From: Fischerella sp. JS2
GTDB taxonomy: Bacteria; Cyanobacteriota; Cyanobacteriia; Cyanobacteriales; Nostocaceae
DNA: 64,000 nt
NCBI RefSeq assembly: GCF_032393985.1
Contig: NZ_CP135918.1
Location: 3,472,001-3,536,000 of the forward strand
Reading direction: 5' to 3'
Shown in pieces: positions 9,329 through 18,981 of the stretch (position 1 is the stretch's first letter; every line of letters begins with the position of its first letter). The notes under the pieces were generated by a model. That model was not told the origin of the DNA, did no database searches, and saw only the letters and a program-made list of their open reading frames with translations. The position numbers and the translations under genes are program-made.

Positions 9329-11671
9329 ATGAGTAAACTAGTTGTATTAAACCTGGGAAAGGGTAATTTAAAGCAAGGCTTTCCCTCTGTTACTGCTGCA
9401 CTCTGGGAAGAAGGCAATCCCATCGTTATGCAATTTACGGGTAGCCTACCAGCTGCACCAGAACTTTGGTCACTCTACAAACGTTGGCAGCTGCTTTATC
9501 AGTTACTCTATGAAGCTCTTTACCCTAGCTTGGATTGGCGTAGTTACACAGATGATTTAGAGGATACAGAGATTGAGATAGACGAAGATGATGTCACGAA
9601 TGTTTCCTCTGTTGATTTTAGTAATTTATGTGAGGATCTACACAAACAAATTAATTCCTGGCTGAAATCTGAACAATTTCGTCACATTGACCAAAAATTA
9701 CGCACAAAATTAAATCCCGATGATGAAATCCGGGTAATTCTGGCAACAGAAGATCACCAAGTTAGGCGTTTGCCTTGGCATCTGTGGGATTTTTTTGAAG
9801 ACTACCAAAAAGCAGTGGCATGTTCAAGTGTTTTAGAAGTTGAGCAAGTTAAGCCGTTACGTAAAAAACCTGGGCGAAAAATCAGGATTCTCGCTGTTCT
9901 GGGTAATAGTCAAGGAATTAATGTCCAGCAAGATCGGGCGATTCTAGAACAGTTACCAGGCGCGGAAATTATTTTTTTGGTGGAACCACAACGGCAAGAG
10001 TTGGATCGCTGGCTTTGGGATCGACGAGGCTGGGATATGCTATTTTTTGCAGGTCATGGTTCCACTGGTGCTGAAGGAGAAAGTGGTCGGCTTCATATCA
10101 ATCAAACAGATACCTTGACGATCGCTCAATTAAAAAATGCTCTCCAAGCAGCGATCGCACGGGGTCTAAATTTAGTAATTTTTAACTCCTGCGAAGGTTT
10201 GGAATTAGCGCGAGAATTAGGTTCTCTGCATATTCCCCAAATGATTGTTATGCGCGAACCAGTCCCCGATTTTGTCGCCCAAGAATTTTTAAAGCACTTT
10301 CTCGAAGCTTTTGCTCATGGGGAATCTTTTTATTTGGCGCTACGAGAAGCACAGAATAAATTACAAGGTTTGGAAAATGAATTTCCCTGTGCCAGCTGGT
10401 TGCCGGTGATTTGCCAGAATCCAACAGCAGAACCGTTAGTTTGGCCACAACAACACGAGAGTGATCGCCACCCGATTTTGCCTCCCCGACGCATTCTCCC
10501 CATCATCTTGAAAACTAGCGTGGTAATCACTGCCCTTACTGTGGGCATTAGATCACTAGGTATGTTGCAGTCGTGGGAACTGGCAGCTTTTGATTTATTG
10601 ATGCGATCGCGCCCTCCTGAAAACCTTGATCCTCGTATACTGGTAGTAAAAGTCACAGAAGCTGATGTGAGCGCCCAACCCGCCACAGAAAGAGCAGGAG
10701 CATCACTATCAGACAAAGCCTTGGCTGAAGTTGTGAAAAAACTGGAACAGTTCAACCCCAGGGTTATTGGTTTGGATATCTATCGTGAGAACCCAACCAA
10801 ACCAGAATATGCAGATTTAGCTAAGACAATGCAAACCAGCGATCGCTTTATTGCTATATGTAGAGCCGGTGAAGACAAAACTAATCCTGGTGTTCCACCA
10901 CCCCCAGAAGTTTCTACCCAAATCCAACGCCAAGGTTTTAGTGATGTCGTTACTGATCCTGATAACGTCATCCGTCGCCAAATCTTGGCTATGGCTCCTG
11001 CATCTCCCTGTGCGACTGATAAATCTTTGAGTTTTCGCCTGGCGAGTCGTTACTTAAAAAATCGCGGTATTCAACCTCAACTGACTCCTGAAAATAATTG
11101 GCAGTTCGGCAAGGTGGTATTTAAAAATATAGAGCCAAACAGTGGTGGTTACAGTGGTATAGATAATCTCGGTTATCAAGTGTTGTTAAATTGGCGTGCT
11201 GCCGATCCAGTTGCTCAACAAGTTACTCTCAAACAAGTTCTCAAAAATCAACTTACTGCCGAATTAGTACGCGATCGCATAGTTCTAATTGGTACAACTG
11301 CCGAAAGTTTTCACGATTACTGGTCTACTCCCTACAGTCATCAAATGCCAGGAGTAGTTGTACAAGCACATATGGTAAGTCAAATCCTTAGTGCTGTCCT
11401 GGATGAGCGACCGTTATTATGGGTTTTACCAAAGTGGTGTGAAATCTTGTGGATCTGGATTTGGTGTGTAGTTGGTGGTGTACTAGCTTGGCAGGTGCGA
11501 TCGCGCTTACGCCTGCTGATTGCTTTAACGGGTGCGATCAGCATTTTATATATATCTTGCTTGTACTTATTAATACAAGGTGGTTGGATACCGTTGCTTC
11601 CCTCAACATTAGTCTTACTAGCTAGTGGAGCAAGCGTAGCAACCATAAATTCATCTCAAACCGAAGAGTAA
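9329..11671 (+). CDS. CHAT-CHASE2 fusion protein
   Basis: The 780-residue protein joins two modules. Residues about 180-370 form a CHAT domain (caspase-like fold) with the expected dyad: His243 in FAGHGS and Cys288 in FNSCEG. From about 390 a membrane segment leads into a CHASE2 sensor domain (FDLLMRSRPPENLDPRILVVKV) that should lie outside the membrane, closed by two or three membrane helices at about 690-775. No kinase or cyclase follows CHASE2, so the presumed output is the N-terminal CHAT protease. This suggests a receptor that activates a cytosolic caspase-like peptidase on an external cue (inference). It is third in the set with the sigma-like and DUF1822 genes. Confidence 0.82.
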   Translation: MSKLVVLNLGKGNLKQGFPSVTAALWEEGNPIVMQFTGSLPAAPELWSLYKRWQLLYQLLYEALYPSLDWRSYTDDLEDTEIEIDEDDVTNVSSVDFSNLCEDLHKQINSWLKSEQFRHIDQKLRTKLNPDDEIRVILATEDHQVRRLPWHLWDFFEDYQKAVACSSVLEVEQVKPLRKKPGRKIRILAVLGNSQGINVQQDRAILEQLPGAEIIFLVEPQRQELDRWLWDRRGWDMLFFAGHGSTGAEGESGRLHINQTDTLTIAQLKNALQAAIARGLNLVIFNSCEGLELARELGSLHIPQMIVMREPVPDFVAQEFLKHFLEAFAHGESFYLALREAQNKLQGLENEFPCASWLPVICQNPTAEPLVWPQQHESDRHPILPPRRILPIILKTSVVITALTVGIRSLGMLQSWELAAFDLLMRSRPPENLDPRILVVKVTEADVSAQPATERAGASLSDKALAEVVKKLEQFNPRVIGLDIYRENPTKPEYADLAKTMQTSDRFIAICRAGEDKTNPGVPPPPEVSTQIQRQGFSDVVTDPDNVIRRQILAMAPASPCATDKSLSFRLASRYLKNRGIQPQLTPENNWQFGKVVFKNIEPNSGGYSGIDNLGYQVLLNWRAADPVAQQVTLKQVLKNQLTAELVRDRIVLIGTTAESFHDYWSTPYSHQMPGVVVQAHMVSQILSAVLDERPLLWVLPKWCEILWIWIWCVVGGVLAWQVRSRLRLLIALTGAISILYISCLYLLIQGGWIPLLPSTLVLLASGASVATINSSQTEE

Positions 11672-12086
11672 AAATATATTTATTTGTTAAGTAAAATCAA
11701 AAGACTATTGTAACCTAGTACACCATTTCATTAATTCGTAGTGGATCAAATTTAGCGAGACTCTTCTACCTGGTACGCTAACTCCGCGTGTCTTTGCGTT
11801 AAAAAAGTACAAAAATATGCAACTTTATACCGTGCATAAAAAATTTTTATGTTTATACATTACTCCAAGTGCATAATCTGACTTTAATTCCACCAATAAA
11901 GAATAATAGAAAGATTAACTTAACAGACTTGACTGATGTCTCTTAAATAATCAAACCGAAAAAATTGCATTCTCTAGGAGAAAATCCAAAAATATGTAAC
12001 TAATCAAGAAAACAATAGTTTTTTGATTTGATTACTCTATGCTCAACCTTATTGACTATTGATTAAACATACAAAAACAATGACAA
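11672..12086. other. Intergenic region with repeat
   Basis: No gene is seen. Positions 11757-11805 contain a TACGCTAACTCCGCGTGTCTTTGCG-type repeat related to those near 5540 and 48400. The rest is AT-rich. The gap is long enough for the DUF928 gene to have its own promoter. Confidence 0.5.
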
Positions 12087-12851
12087 ATGAGCAAATCAAA
12101 ATGTGCATTGACTATAGCTTGTATGTTACTTGGCTGGATGAGCTATTTCGTACCAGTAACAGCACAACCTAATCAACCAGCTAATAACAATTCTCAACCT
12201 ATACAAATTCACTTTCAGGACAAAGAACCAGATGGATCAAGCCGAGGCAGACCTATTAAAAGGGGAGGAACTGGAAGCCGTGGTGACTGTCCATCTGTAG
12301 ATGTTTTAACGACTGCATTGATACCAGAAAAAAATGTAGGTTTGACTGTTGATGAGTCTCCTAGCTTTTGGGTTTTTGTTCCTTATAAATCAACAGAGAC
12401 ACCGATTGGCGAATTTGTATTACAAGATGAAACAAATAATGACGTTTATCGAACTAATTTTACTCTACCTAATACACCAGGTGTTGTGAGCTTGAAGCTA
12501 CCATCTACAGTAGCCTTAACAGTTAACCAAGACTATCAATGGTACTTCAAACTTTATTGTTCTAAGCAACAACTATCTAACCCGATATTTGTGCGTGGAT
12601 GGGTGCAAAGAATACCAATCAAACCTGAATTAGCAAGTCTTTTGAAATCAGCTACCACACCACGGCAGCGCATCGCTATTTATGTTGAAAATGGCATTTG
12701 GTATTCAGCTTTGTCTGAGTTAGCTAAACTCCGCCTCGCTGAAACAAAAAATCCTATTTTTGCTAATGATTGGGCTAATTTATTGCAGGATATTGGTTTA
12801 GCTGATTTTGCATCAAAGCCTATTGTGGGAGAAGTAACACAGGTGAAATAA
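12087..12851 (+). CDS. DUF928 secreted protein (copy 1)
   Basis: The 254-residue protein has an N-terminal signal peptide (hydrophobic core about residues 7-24, TAQ cut region) and a DUF928 domain: GTGSRGDCPS, then SPSFWVFVPY, GVVSLKLP and YQWYFKLYC. The final helical part (RQRIAIYVENGIWYSALSELAKLR) is typical of the family. It should act in the periplasm or outside the cell; function unknown. It follows the CHAT-CHASE2 gene on the same strand, and a second DUF928 gene at 30616 sits beside a second CHASE2 protein, so the association is probably functional. Confidence 0.82.
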   Translation: MSKSKCALTIACMLLGWMSYFVPVTAQPNQPANNNSQPIQIHFQDKEPDGSSRGRPIKRGGTGSRGDCPSVDVLTTALIPEKNVGLTVDESPSFWVFVPYKSTETPIGEFVLQDETNNDVYRTNFTLPNTPGVVSLKLPSTVALTVNQDYQWYFKLYCSKQQLSNPIFVRGWVQRIPIKPELASLLKSATTPRQRIAIYVENGIWYSALSELAKLRLAETKNPIFANDWANLLQDIGLADFASKPIVGEVTQVK

Positions 12852-13122
12852 TAACATGTTCGCTTGAATACTTATACTGTCGCGTAGACTGGTAATGGGT
12901 TGTTGGTCAATGATCAATGGTAAATTGTCATTTGTCATTGGTCATTTGTTGGTGGTTGTTATTTACCCCTCACACTCCACCCTTACCTTAAGCCGCGCAA
13001 AGCGCGTCTACACACTCCTTATACTCCTTATACTCCCATCTCCCCATCTCCTTTGTCCCCCTTATCCTCCATGTCCTCCTTGTCTGATTACCAAAGCGTA
13101 TCAGAATGATAGTGAAACGGTA
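12852..13122. repeat. Pyrimidine-rich dispersed repeats
   Basis: The stretch contains TTGTCATTTGGTCATTG-like direct repeats (about 12900-12960), a GCCGCGCAAAGCGCGTCTAC palindrome (about 12993-13012) and a CTCCTTATACTCC / CCCCATCTCC run. The same modules recur near 15790, 19910 and 38950. An open frame across it is low-complexity and not a gene. Confidence 0.7.
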
Positions 13123-13746
13123 TCATTTCCTCGCCTGTATTACCTGCAAACTTCCACCCGCATACAAACTTTGCTTGTCGATACTGAACCCCATCTCCAT
13201 CAATAACCCAGGTAAATCAGTTTTTAACAACTGCCAAGCGGTTTCGGTTTCAAATAACCACAAAAACAGCCATACAGATGGCAAAAATAAGGGATTATGA
13301 GGATTGTGGAAATCAACAAGAGTAAATACTCCACCAGGCTTAAGCACACGATGTACTTCTGTAATAATTTTTCGCAATTGTTCGGGCTGCATTTCGTGTA
13401 GGGCAACACTTGTATGCACCAAATCAAATTCATTGTCTGCAAAGGGCATCTCTTCTGCAAAAGCTTCTACATATTCTGCTTGGGGAACATTCTGTTTTGC
13501 CCTCAGCAGAGATAACGGTGATGCATCTAATCCTGTTACATTTTGTGACAATTTCACTAAAAATTGTGTTGCTTGTCCACTGCCACAACATAAATCAAGA
13601 AGTTTAGTATCTGAGTGAATTGTTAAGTTTTGCAAAGCCAATTGTCGAAAACGTTGTTCACCACCAACACTAATAGCTGCCAAACGGGATATACCATCGT
13701 ACAGCCACTGGTAACGATAACTCCAATCTCGTAAAATTGTAGCCAC
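13123..13746 (-). CDS. Class I SAM-dependent methyltransferase
   Basis: The 207-residue protein shows LLDLCCGSGQATQFL (SAM-binding motif I), VTGLDASPLSL, EEMPFADNEFDLV and HRVLKPGGVFTLVDF, all standard for Methyltransf_11 enzymes. The substrate is unknown. It lies back to back with ferrochelatase; the 94-base gap should hold both promoters. A role in tetrapyrrole or quinone metabolism would be a guess from that neighbour only. Confidence 0.82.
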   Translation of the reverse strand: MATILRDWSYRYQWLYDGISRLAAISVGGEQRFRQLALQNLTIHSDTKLLDLCCGSGQATQFLVKLSQNVTGLDASPLSLLRAKQNVPQAEYVEAFAEEMPFADNEFDLVHTSVALHEMQPEQLRKIITEVHRVLKPGGVFTLVDFHNPHNPLFLPSVWLFLWLFETETAWQLLKTDLPGLLMEMGFSIDKQSLYAGGSLQVIQARK

Positions 13747-13840
13747 TGTCTCTATCCTTAGTCGTTAACTTATATATTTAATAAAGATATATTGTTAACA
13801 TTAGTAAAAAACCTGAAAAGATTGGGGGATTGTTACTGCT

Positions 13841-15004
13841 ATGGGTCGTGTAGGCGTATTACTGCTCAATCTCGGTGGCCCGGAGAAATTAGAAGATGTA
13901 GGGCCGTTTCTTTTTAATCTGTTTTCTGATCCGGAAATTATTCGCCTACCTTTTCCCTGGTTGCAAAAACCCCTAGCCTGGTTTATTGCTTCACGGCGTA
14001 CAAAAAAATCTCAAGAGAACTACCGCAAAATTGGTGGTGGTTCTCCACTGCGGCGTATAACCGAAGCTCAAGCAGATGCCCTGAAAGGACAATTGCAAGC
14101 CTTAGGGCAAGATACGAAAATCTACATCGGTATGCGTTACTGGCATCCTTACACCGAAGAAGCGATCGCTCGCATCATCCAAGATGGCATTGAAAAACTG
14201 GTTATATTACCTCTTTATCCGCAATTTTCTATCAGTACCAGTGGTTCTAGCTTCCGGCTTTTAGAAAAACTTTGGCAAGAAGACCCCAGACTCCAGCAGA
14301 TAGAATACACAGTAATTCCCTCTTGGTACAAACAACCAGGCTATCTCCAGGCAATGGCAGAACTGATAGCCCAGGAAATTGACCTACTACCTAATCCGAA
14401 TGAAGCTCACGTCTTCTTTAGTGCTCACGGCGTTCCTAAAAGCTATGTAGAAGAAGCAGGCGATCCCTATCAGCAAGAGATTGAGGAATGCACCTATTTA
14501 ATTATGCGGACACTTGATCGACCTAATGCCCATACATTAGCTTACCAAAGTCGTGTTGGGCCAGTAGAATGGCTACAACCTTATACGGAAGATGCTATCC
14601 CAGAACTAGCAACAAAAGGTATTAAAGACTTAGTAGTTGTGCCGCTCAGTTTTGTTTCCGAACACATCGAAACTCTGGAAGAAATTGATCTTGAGTATCG
14701 AGAAATAGCAGAAGAAGCAGGAATTCACAACTTCCGTCGTGTACCTGCTCTCAACACCCATCCAGTATTTATTAAAGCTTTAGCAGACTTAGTTGTTGAT
14801 GCTCTTAAAGAGCCTAGTGTAAAGCTCTCGCAAGTTTACCAAATGAAGAAAAAGGTAAAAATCTATCCGCCAGAGGGTTGGGAATGGGGTATTACTACGA
14901 GTGCGGAAGTCTGGAATGGGCGCATTGCTATGCTTGGCTTTATTGCTTTGATGATTGAATTGATTACCGGACGTGGTTTACTGCATATGATCGGGATTTT
15001 GTAA
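13841..15004 (+). CDS. hemH: Ferrochelatase with CAB-type C-terminal domain
   Basis: The 387-residue protein starts [21 protein letters not shown] and contains the ferrochelatase core with [17 protein letters not shown] (catalytic His) and a late [11 protein letters not shown] motif. It inserts ferrous iron into protoporphyrin IX to give haem, a peripheral membrane step. After the catalytic domain a linker leads to a C-terminal chlorophyll a/b-binding-like helix (about residues 350-385, [20 protein letters not shown]). That extension is known from cyanobacterial and plastid ferrochelatases and links haem synthesis to chlorophyll status. Confidence 0.97.
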   Translation: MGRVGVLLLNLGGPEKLEDVGPFLFNLFSDPEIIRLPFPWLQKPLAWFIASRRTKKSQENYRKIGGGSPLRRITEAQADALKGQLQALGQDTKIYIGMRYWHPYTEEAIARIIQDGIEKLVILPLYPQFSISTSGSSFRLLEKLWQEDPRLQQIEYTVIPSWYKQPGYLQAMAELIAQEIDLLPNPNEAHVFFSAHGVPKSYVEEAGDPYQQEIEECTYLIMRTLDRPNAHTLAYQSRVGPVEWLQPYTEDAIPELATKGIKDLVVVPLSFVSEHIETLEEIDLEYREIAEEAGIHNFRRVPALNTHPVFIKALADLVVDALKEPSVKLSQVYQMKKKVKIYPPEGWEWGITTSAEVWNGRIAMLGFIALMIELITGRGLLHMIGIL

Positions 15005-15083
15005 CTGCCATATGGACTTAAAATTCAAAAGTTAATGAGTTTAGTTATTTACAAACAAAGGCAGTCCCAATCAAAAAATTTCA

Positions 15084-15135
15084 CCGCCAGCCCCTCTCCT
15101 TACCAAGGAGAGGGCGAGGTTACTTTCAGGTTAGA
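15084..15135. repeat. Dispersed repeat with perfect inverted repeat
   Basis: CCCTCTCCTT (15092-15101) and AAGGAGAGGG (15105-15114) form a perfect 10-bp stem within a repeat also found near 3570, 31480 and 51870. It lies between convergent genes (hemH and the acetyltransferase) and could end either transcript. Confidence 0.65.
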
Positions 15136-15150
15136 CACCATGAACAGAGT

Positions 15151-15765
15151 TCACAACAAAGGATGAAAACAGTTTCTTCCTTCTGCCTCCTGCCCTCTGC
15201 CCTCTGTCTTCAATCTAGGATAGCGAGGGCGACATGGTGTACCCCATGATACTTGAGCAGCAGGAATATCAGTAAAAACACTGCTACGCGCACCAATGAC
15301 TGCATTTGTACCAATTGTAACTCCTGCACCAATGAAGCAATCTGCTGCTACCCATACCCCATTACCTATGCAGATATTCGCTGTTTTCAAGCCAAAGGCT
15401 GGATCATACATATCATGACTACCAGTACACAGGTAGCTTTTCTGGGAAATTACGCAATTATCACCGATATGTATGTAATCCAAACTGTATAGAACTACGT
15501 CATCACCAATCCAACTATAGTCACCTATTGTGATTTTCCAAGGGTAAGTGAAGCGAGCAGTAGGTCTAATTAATACTCCTTTACCGACATGAGCGCCAAA
15601 CAGACGTAACAAAGCACAACGCAGACCATTAAACGGATGAGGAGTCAAAGGAAAAGCGATCGCTTGCACAAACCACCATAACAAAACATACCAACTTGGA
15701 CGTCCCCGATCAAACCAAGATTGGTCATATTTGCGTAAATCTATAAATGCTTGGTCATTAGTCAT
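15151..15765 (-). CDS. WcaF-like hexapeptide acetyltransferase
   Basis: The 204-residue protein begins with a YDQSWFDRGRPSWYVLLWW segment typical of putative colanic acid acetyltransferases of the WcaF type. It then forms a left-handed beta helix from hexapeptide repeats (IGDYSWIGDDVVLYSL, IGNGVWVAADCFIGAGVTIG). It probably acetylates a sugar during exopolysaccharide synthesis. Two glycosyltransferases follow on the same strand, supporting that role. The last 20 or so residues (KTEGRGQEAEGR) are encoded by a dispersed repeat and are unlikely to be part of the fold. Confidence 0.85.
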   Translation of the reverse strand: MTNDQAFIDLRKYDQSWFDRGRPSWYVLLWWFVQAIAFPLTPHPFNGLRCALLRLFGAHVGKGVLIRPTARFTYPWKITIGDYSWIGDDVVLYSLDYIHIGDNCVISQKSYLCTGSHDMYDPAFGLKTANICIGNGVWVAADCFIGAGVTIGTNAVIGARSSVFTDIPAAQVSWGTPCRPRYPRLKTEGRGQEAEGRNCFHPLL

Positions 15766-15899
15766 TTGTGATTATTTAGTAGTTTTATACTCCTCACACT
15801 CCACGCCAGTCCTCTTTGTTGGAAACCAACAAGACCGCGCTGGTTCCTCCACTCCCCCCACTCCCCCCACTCCTCACACCTCCCCATCTCATCTCCCCA
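15766..15899. repeat. CTCCCC-rich dispersed repeat
   Basis: A run of CTCCCCCCACTCC / CCCCATCTC modules with an imperfect palindrome (GTTGGAAACCAAC region) lies between the acetyltransferase and glycosyltransferase genes. It is the same family as at about 12960 and 38950. Confidence 0.65.
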
Positions 15900-16841
15900 T
15901 CAAACAACTGTCTGTCCCACTTTCTGAGGGAAAGCAGTTGTTGTCACTGAAGTAGACTTAGTGTTAAGTTTGCCGTCACAGTGGCGTAATTCGTAGAGTT
16001 TAACCCCAATTTGATACTCATATTGGCTCAGCAGCCTTCCATAAATATATCCAGCTCTACCATCCAAAAAACCACGCTGAATAAAATAGAACAACACAAA
16101 CCGTAAAAACGGTTTAAATGGGAGTCGCACCCAAATTGTTTTCAAAAAGCGTTTGCGCTGCACAGCATCACCGAATAATTTAGCGCCAATAGTACCGTTA
16201 TCGTGATTACCTGTAAGCAAATTATAGTAAACACGGGCTTCCCAATTAGAATAGCGGTTATGTCGTTCTAACCAATGAAAAAGGTCACGGAAATCCTCGT
16301 GAATTATATCATTTTTCAGATATCCTACTTTTCCTTCTAAGATGACGTGTTCGTGAACTTCATTATCACCTGTATTCGGAATATCTTCTGTATTCAGGTT
16401 TTCGTAACGCCCTTTTTGATGCTTAAATAAACGCAAGTTCCAATCTGGATATTTACCACCGTGGCGAATCCATTTACCTAAGAAAAATACGCGGCGATTA
16501 AGGTAGTAGCCATTATATTCGGGATTTTGAATTGCTTGGGTAATTTCTTCCCATAACTCAGGGGTGATACGCTCATCGCAATCGACAATTAAAACCCATT
16601 CATTCCGAAAATGGAGGTTTTCTAAAGACCAATTTTTCTTTTTAGGCCAGCGTCCGTTGAAATGAAACTGCACGACATTTGCACCATAACTTTTAGCAAC
16701 TTCGACGCTTTGATCACTACTTTGTGAATCTACTATAAAAACTTCGTCTGCTCTTTGTACACTAGCAAGGCAAGCTGGTAAATTTGCTTCTTCGTTTTTA
16801 GCTGGAATTAGTACAGAAACTGGTATTTTAGAAGATGACAT
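15900..16841 (-). CDS. Family 2 glycosyltransferase
   Basis: The 313-residue protein has the GT-A fold start VSVLIPAKNEEANLPACL, FIVDSQSSDQSVEVA, and VDCDER as the metal-binding DXD-type motif. The middle LNRRVFFLGKWIRHGGKYPDWNLRLF is typical of the WaaE/KdtX-like GT2 subgroup, which adds sugars to lipopolysaccharide cores. It is a predicted cytosolic or membrane-associated transferase. With the neighbouring acetyltransferase and second GT2 it suggests an exopolysaccharide or glycolipid locus, though each gene is separated by repeats. Confidence 0.85.
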   Translation of the reverse strand: MSSSKIPVSVLIPAKNEEANLPACLASVQRADEVFIVDSQSSDQSVEVAKSYGANVVQFHFNGRWPKKKNWSLENLHFRNEWVLIVDCDERITPELWEEITQAIQNPEYNGYYLNRRVFFLGKWIRHGGKYPDWNLRLFKHQKGRYENLNTEDIPNTGDNEVHEHVILEGKVGYLKNDIIHEDFRDLFHWLERHNRYSNWEARVYYNLLTGNHDNGTIGAKLFGDAVQRKRFLKTIWVRLPFKPFLRFVLFYFIQRGFLDGRAGYIYGRLLSQYEYQIGVKLYELRHCDGKLNTKSTSVTTTAFPQKVGQTVV

Positions 16842-17011
16842 AATATTTGTTAGTGGTTAGTGGTTAGTGGGTAGAGACGCGATGTTCCTCGCGTCTGTAC
16901 ATTAGTGGTTAGTTGTTGTTAGTTGATTGGTAGGATTACAAAAATGTGTAACTGTGCATTAGTTAACAGCTAATAACAAATGACAAATGACAAATAACAA
17001 ATAACTATTGA
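16842..17011. repeat. TTAGTGG / AACAAATGAC tandem repeats
   Basis: Short direct repeats (TTAGTGGTTAGTGG, then AACAAATGACAAATGAC) surround a GACGCGATGTTCCTCGCGTC palindrome at about 16876-16895. They belong to dispersed intergenic repeat families. Confidence 0.7.
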
Positions 17012-17947
17012 CTATTGACTCTTGACTCTTTTTGCTAGTAATCCTGCAATGGCAGCATTTAAATAACCGATCTGACCATAGGCATAGACAAGTTTGTCAA
17101 ATCGTTCTGCGGGATCAGCAAAATATTTAACTGCTTTATACAAGCCACGCAAAAAACGCTCGCTACCGCGTTGTAGCTGGCTAAATCCTGCTGTTCCTGC
17201 TAGTTGTTCTCGATAACACTCACTAATACCCTGCCACCAACCCCGATTTAAAAACCAAGAACGTTTAATACGTTCGGGGGAAACATTGTGAAACACGTGG
17301 GCTTCGGGTAGATACATGACTTGCCAACCTGCTTGGAGGGCAAGTTCAGTCATTTGTAGTTCTTCATTAGATAATAATTTTTTACCTATACGGCCAAGCT
17401 GAGGATCAAAGCCTCCAATTTCTTCGAGAAAAGCGCGACTTATGGAGTAATTTAAACCTCTAGGAGTTAAACTAGGCTTGTCTATGCAGACTGTGTTTTC
17501 ACCGAGATCATATGCCCCTAAATTAGCAGCTAGTCCTGGAGAAAGCCATTGTGGTGATTGCATTCCCTCAGGCCATAACAAGCTGACTTTGCCACCAGCG
17601 ATCGCTAATTTTGGGTTATTTTTATAAGCGTTATATAAAACTTGCAGCCAGCTAAGGCTAGCGACAGCATCATCATCAAGGTATGCCAGAATTTTACCAC
17701 TTGCAACTTGAGCGCCTGTATTCCGGGCTACAGATAGACCAATAATAGGTTCAAAGACATACTTGAGGTGGGGATAATTTGCCCTTTGTTCTACAACATC
17801 ACGAGTGCGATCGCTAGAACCATTATCCACCACTATCACTTCAAAGCCAGAAGCAAAATCCTGCGCGAGGAGGCTATCTATAGCAGCGCCTAAATAATTG
17901 TCTCGGTTGTGAGTACAGATAATGGCAGAGATTGGCGTATCTGGCAT
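17012..17947 (-). CDS. Family 2 glycosyltransferase
   Basis: The 311-residue GT2 enzyme begins ISAIICTHNRDNYLGAAI and has VVDNGSSDRTRDVV, then LSVARNTG and YLDDDA as the DXD motif, followed by GGFDPQLGR. The pattern fits a processive-type or rhamnosyl-like GT2 working on cell-surface glycans; the donor sugar is unknown. It belongs to the same-strand cluster with the other GT2 and the WcaF-like gene, but intergenic repeats make a single transcript uncertain. Confidence 0.85.
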   Translation of the reverse strand: MPDTPISAIICTHNRDNYLGAAIDSLLAQDFASGFEVIVVDNGSSDRTRDVVEQRANYPHLKYVFEPIIGLSVARNTGAQVASGKILAYLDDDAVASLSWLQVLYNAYKNNPKLAIAGGKVSLLWPEGMQSPQWLSPGLAANLGAYDLGENTVCIDKPSLTPRGLNYSISRAFLEEIGGFDPQLGRIGKKLLSNEELQMTELALQAGWQVMYLPEAHVFHNVSPERIKRSWFLNRGWWQGISECYREQLAGTAGFSQLQRGSERFLRGLYKAVKYFADPAERFDKLVYAYGQIGYLNAAIAGLLAKRVKSQ

Positions 17948-18213
17948 AGGGAGTTTTTGGTTATTGGTTGTTGGTTGTTAGTTGTTGGTTGTTGGTTGTT
18001 GTTTTAATCACAACTAACTACTAACTACTAACCATAAAAAAATTCAATACTTGCCTGTTCTGGAGCTAATCTATACCAAAGAAACCTGACTCACCAACCG
18101 AGTTTTTTCGGAAATCACCCTGATATCTTCACATAAGATGCTCATAGCTAAATTTGCTATCATCGCAAATTAAAAGTTTTGAGGCTTGATTGTTAAATTG
18201 CCTGTTAGTTGCT
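17948..18213. repeat. GTTGGTTGTTGGTT tandem repeat
   Basis: Positions about 17955-18003 are a run of TTGGTTG / TTAGTTG heptamer-like units, followed by ACTAACTACTAACTACTAACC on the opposite sense, which together could fold as a long imperfect hairpin. No gene is seen. Confidence 0.65.
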
Positions 18214-18981
18214 TTACTGACATTGAATGTGACCATGTAATACCACAAGCGTTTCAGCTAGTTGTGAAAGACGAGTTTCTAAGTATTGCTTGCGTCCTAA
18301 CAACTGACGTAACTTTTGGTAACGAGCGATCGCCATACTCACACTCGCAACCTGATCCGGGGGACACGGACGTGTCCACACTGTACCGGAAGCATCCAAA
18401 CCACACAAACGGTAGCCACTAGCAGATGATTGATAGGAAATCTTGGCTTGTTGGGCACAAATTTCTTCTACATAATCCATTAAGCGGTTAACTTCTGCAT
18501 GACGTAGTGTAGCGCTTCCTGTTGGTTCGTTGTCTGTGTGCGATTCTAACCAACCATTGACTATTGGTCCTTCTAGATAAACATCTTGTATTTGCCGCAC
18601 GATTTTTTGTAGTTCTGTCTGCCAACTGGCAACAATTTCCTGTATTTCTTGCAACAGATTCATTGCCAATGCTGGGTTGGCTGCATTGCGATGGTTACTA
18701 AAGCTAGGAGTTTTAAATTTGGGTAGGCTTGGTGTTTTGCAACCGTTTTCTTCTACTGGGAATGTCTGTACAGAGGTGTGATGAAACTGAGAGTATTCTT
18801 CTGGTTGCTGATCATACTCATCTTCAGTTTGGATATCATCATTTTCTGAGTTTTCTGCTCCACCAACACTGATCCGAAATGATAAAGACTGCTTGTTGAC
18901 TTCTGATGTCTCAGTGGTGGTGATGTCGCGATTTCCTAAATCGTGTAGAGTAGCCTCAATACGCTTTAAGCCTGCTTTCAT
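18214..18981 (-). CDS. Conserved hypothetical protein
   Basis: The 255-residue protein has a low-complexity acidic and Ser/Thr-rich N-terminal half (about 20-105) and a more ordered C-terminal half. The latter contains two helical segments (MNLLQEIQEIVASWQTELQ and RYQKLRQLLGRKQYLETRL) around a short YRLCGLDASGTVWTRPCPP section. I do not recognise a family. No signal peptide or membrane segment is seen. It stands alone between repeats and an empty stretch; coding is supported by consistent frame and length. Confidence 0.6.
   Translation of the reverse strand: MKAGLKRIEATLHDLGNRDITTTETSEVNKQSLSFRISVGGAENSENDDIQTEDEYDQQPEEYSQFHHTSVQTFPVEENGCKTPSLPKFKTPSFSNHRNAANPALAMNLLQEIQEIVASWQTELQKIVRQIQDVYLEGPIVNGWLESHTDNEPTGSATLRHAEVNRLMDYVEEICAQQAKISYQSSASGYRLCGLDASGTVWTRPCPPDQVASVSMAIARYQKLRQLLGRKQYLETRLSQLAETLVVLHGHIQCQ

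Noticed and set aside
12895-13206. 103-codon frame
   Set aside because: It lies in pyrimidine-rich dispersed repeats and overlaps the methyltransferase gene.
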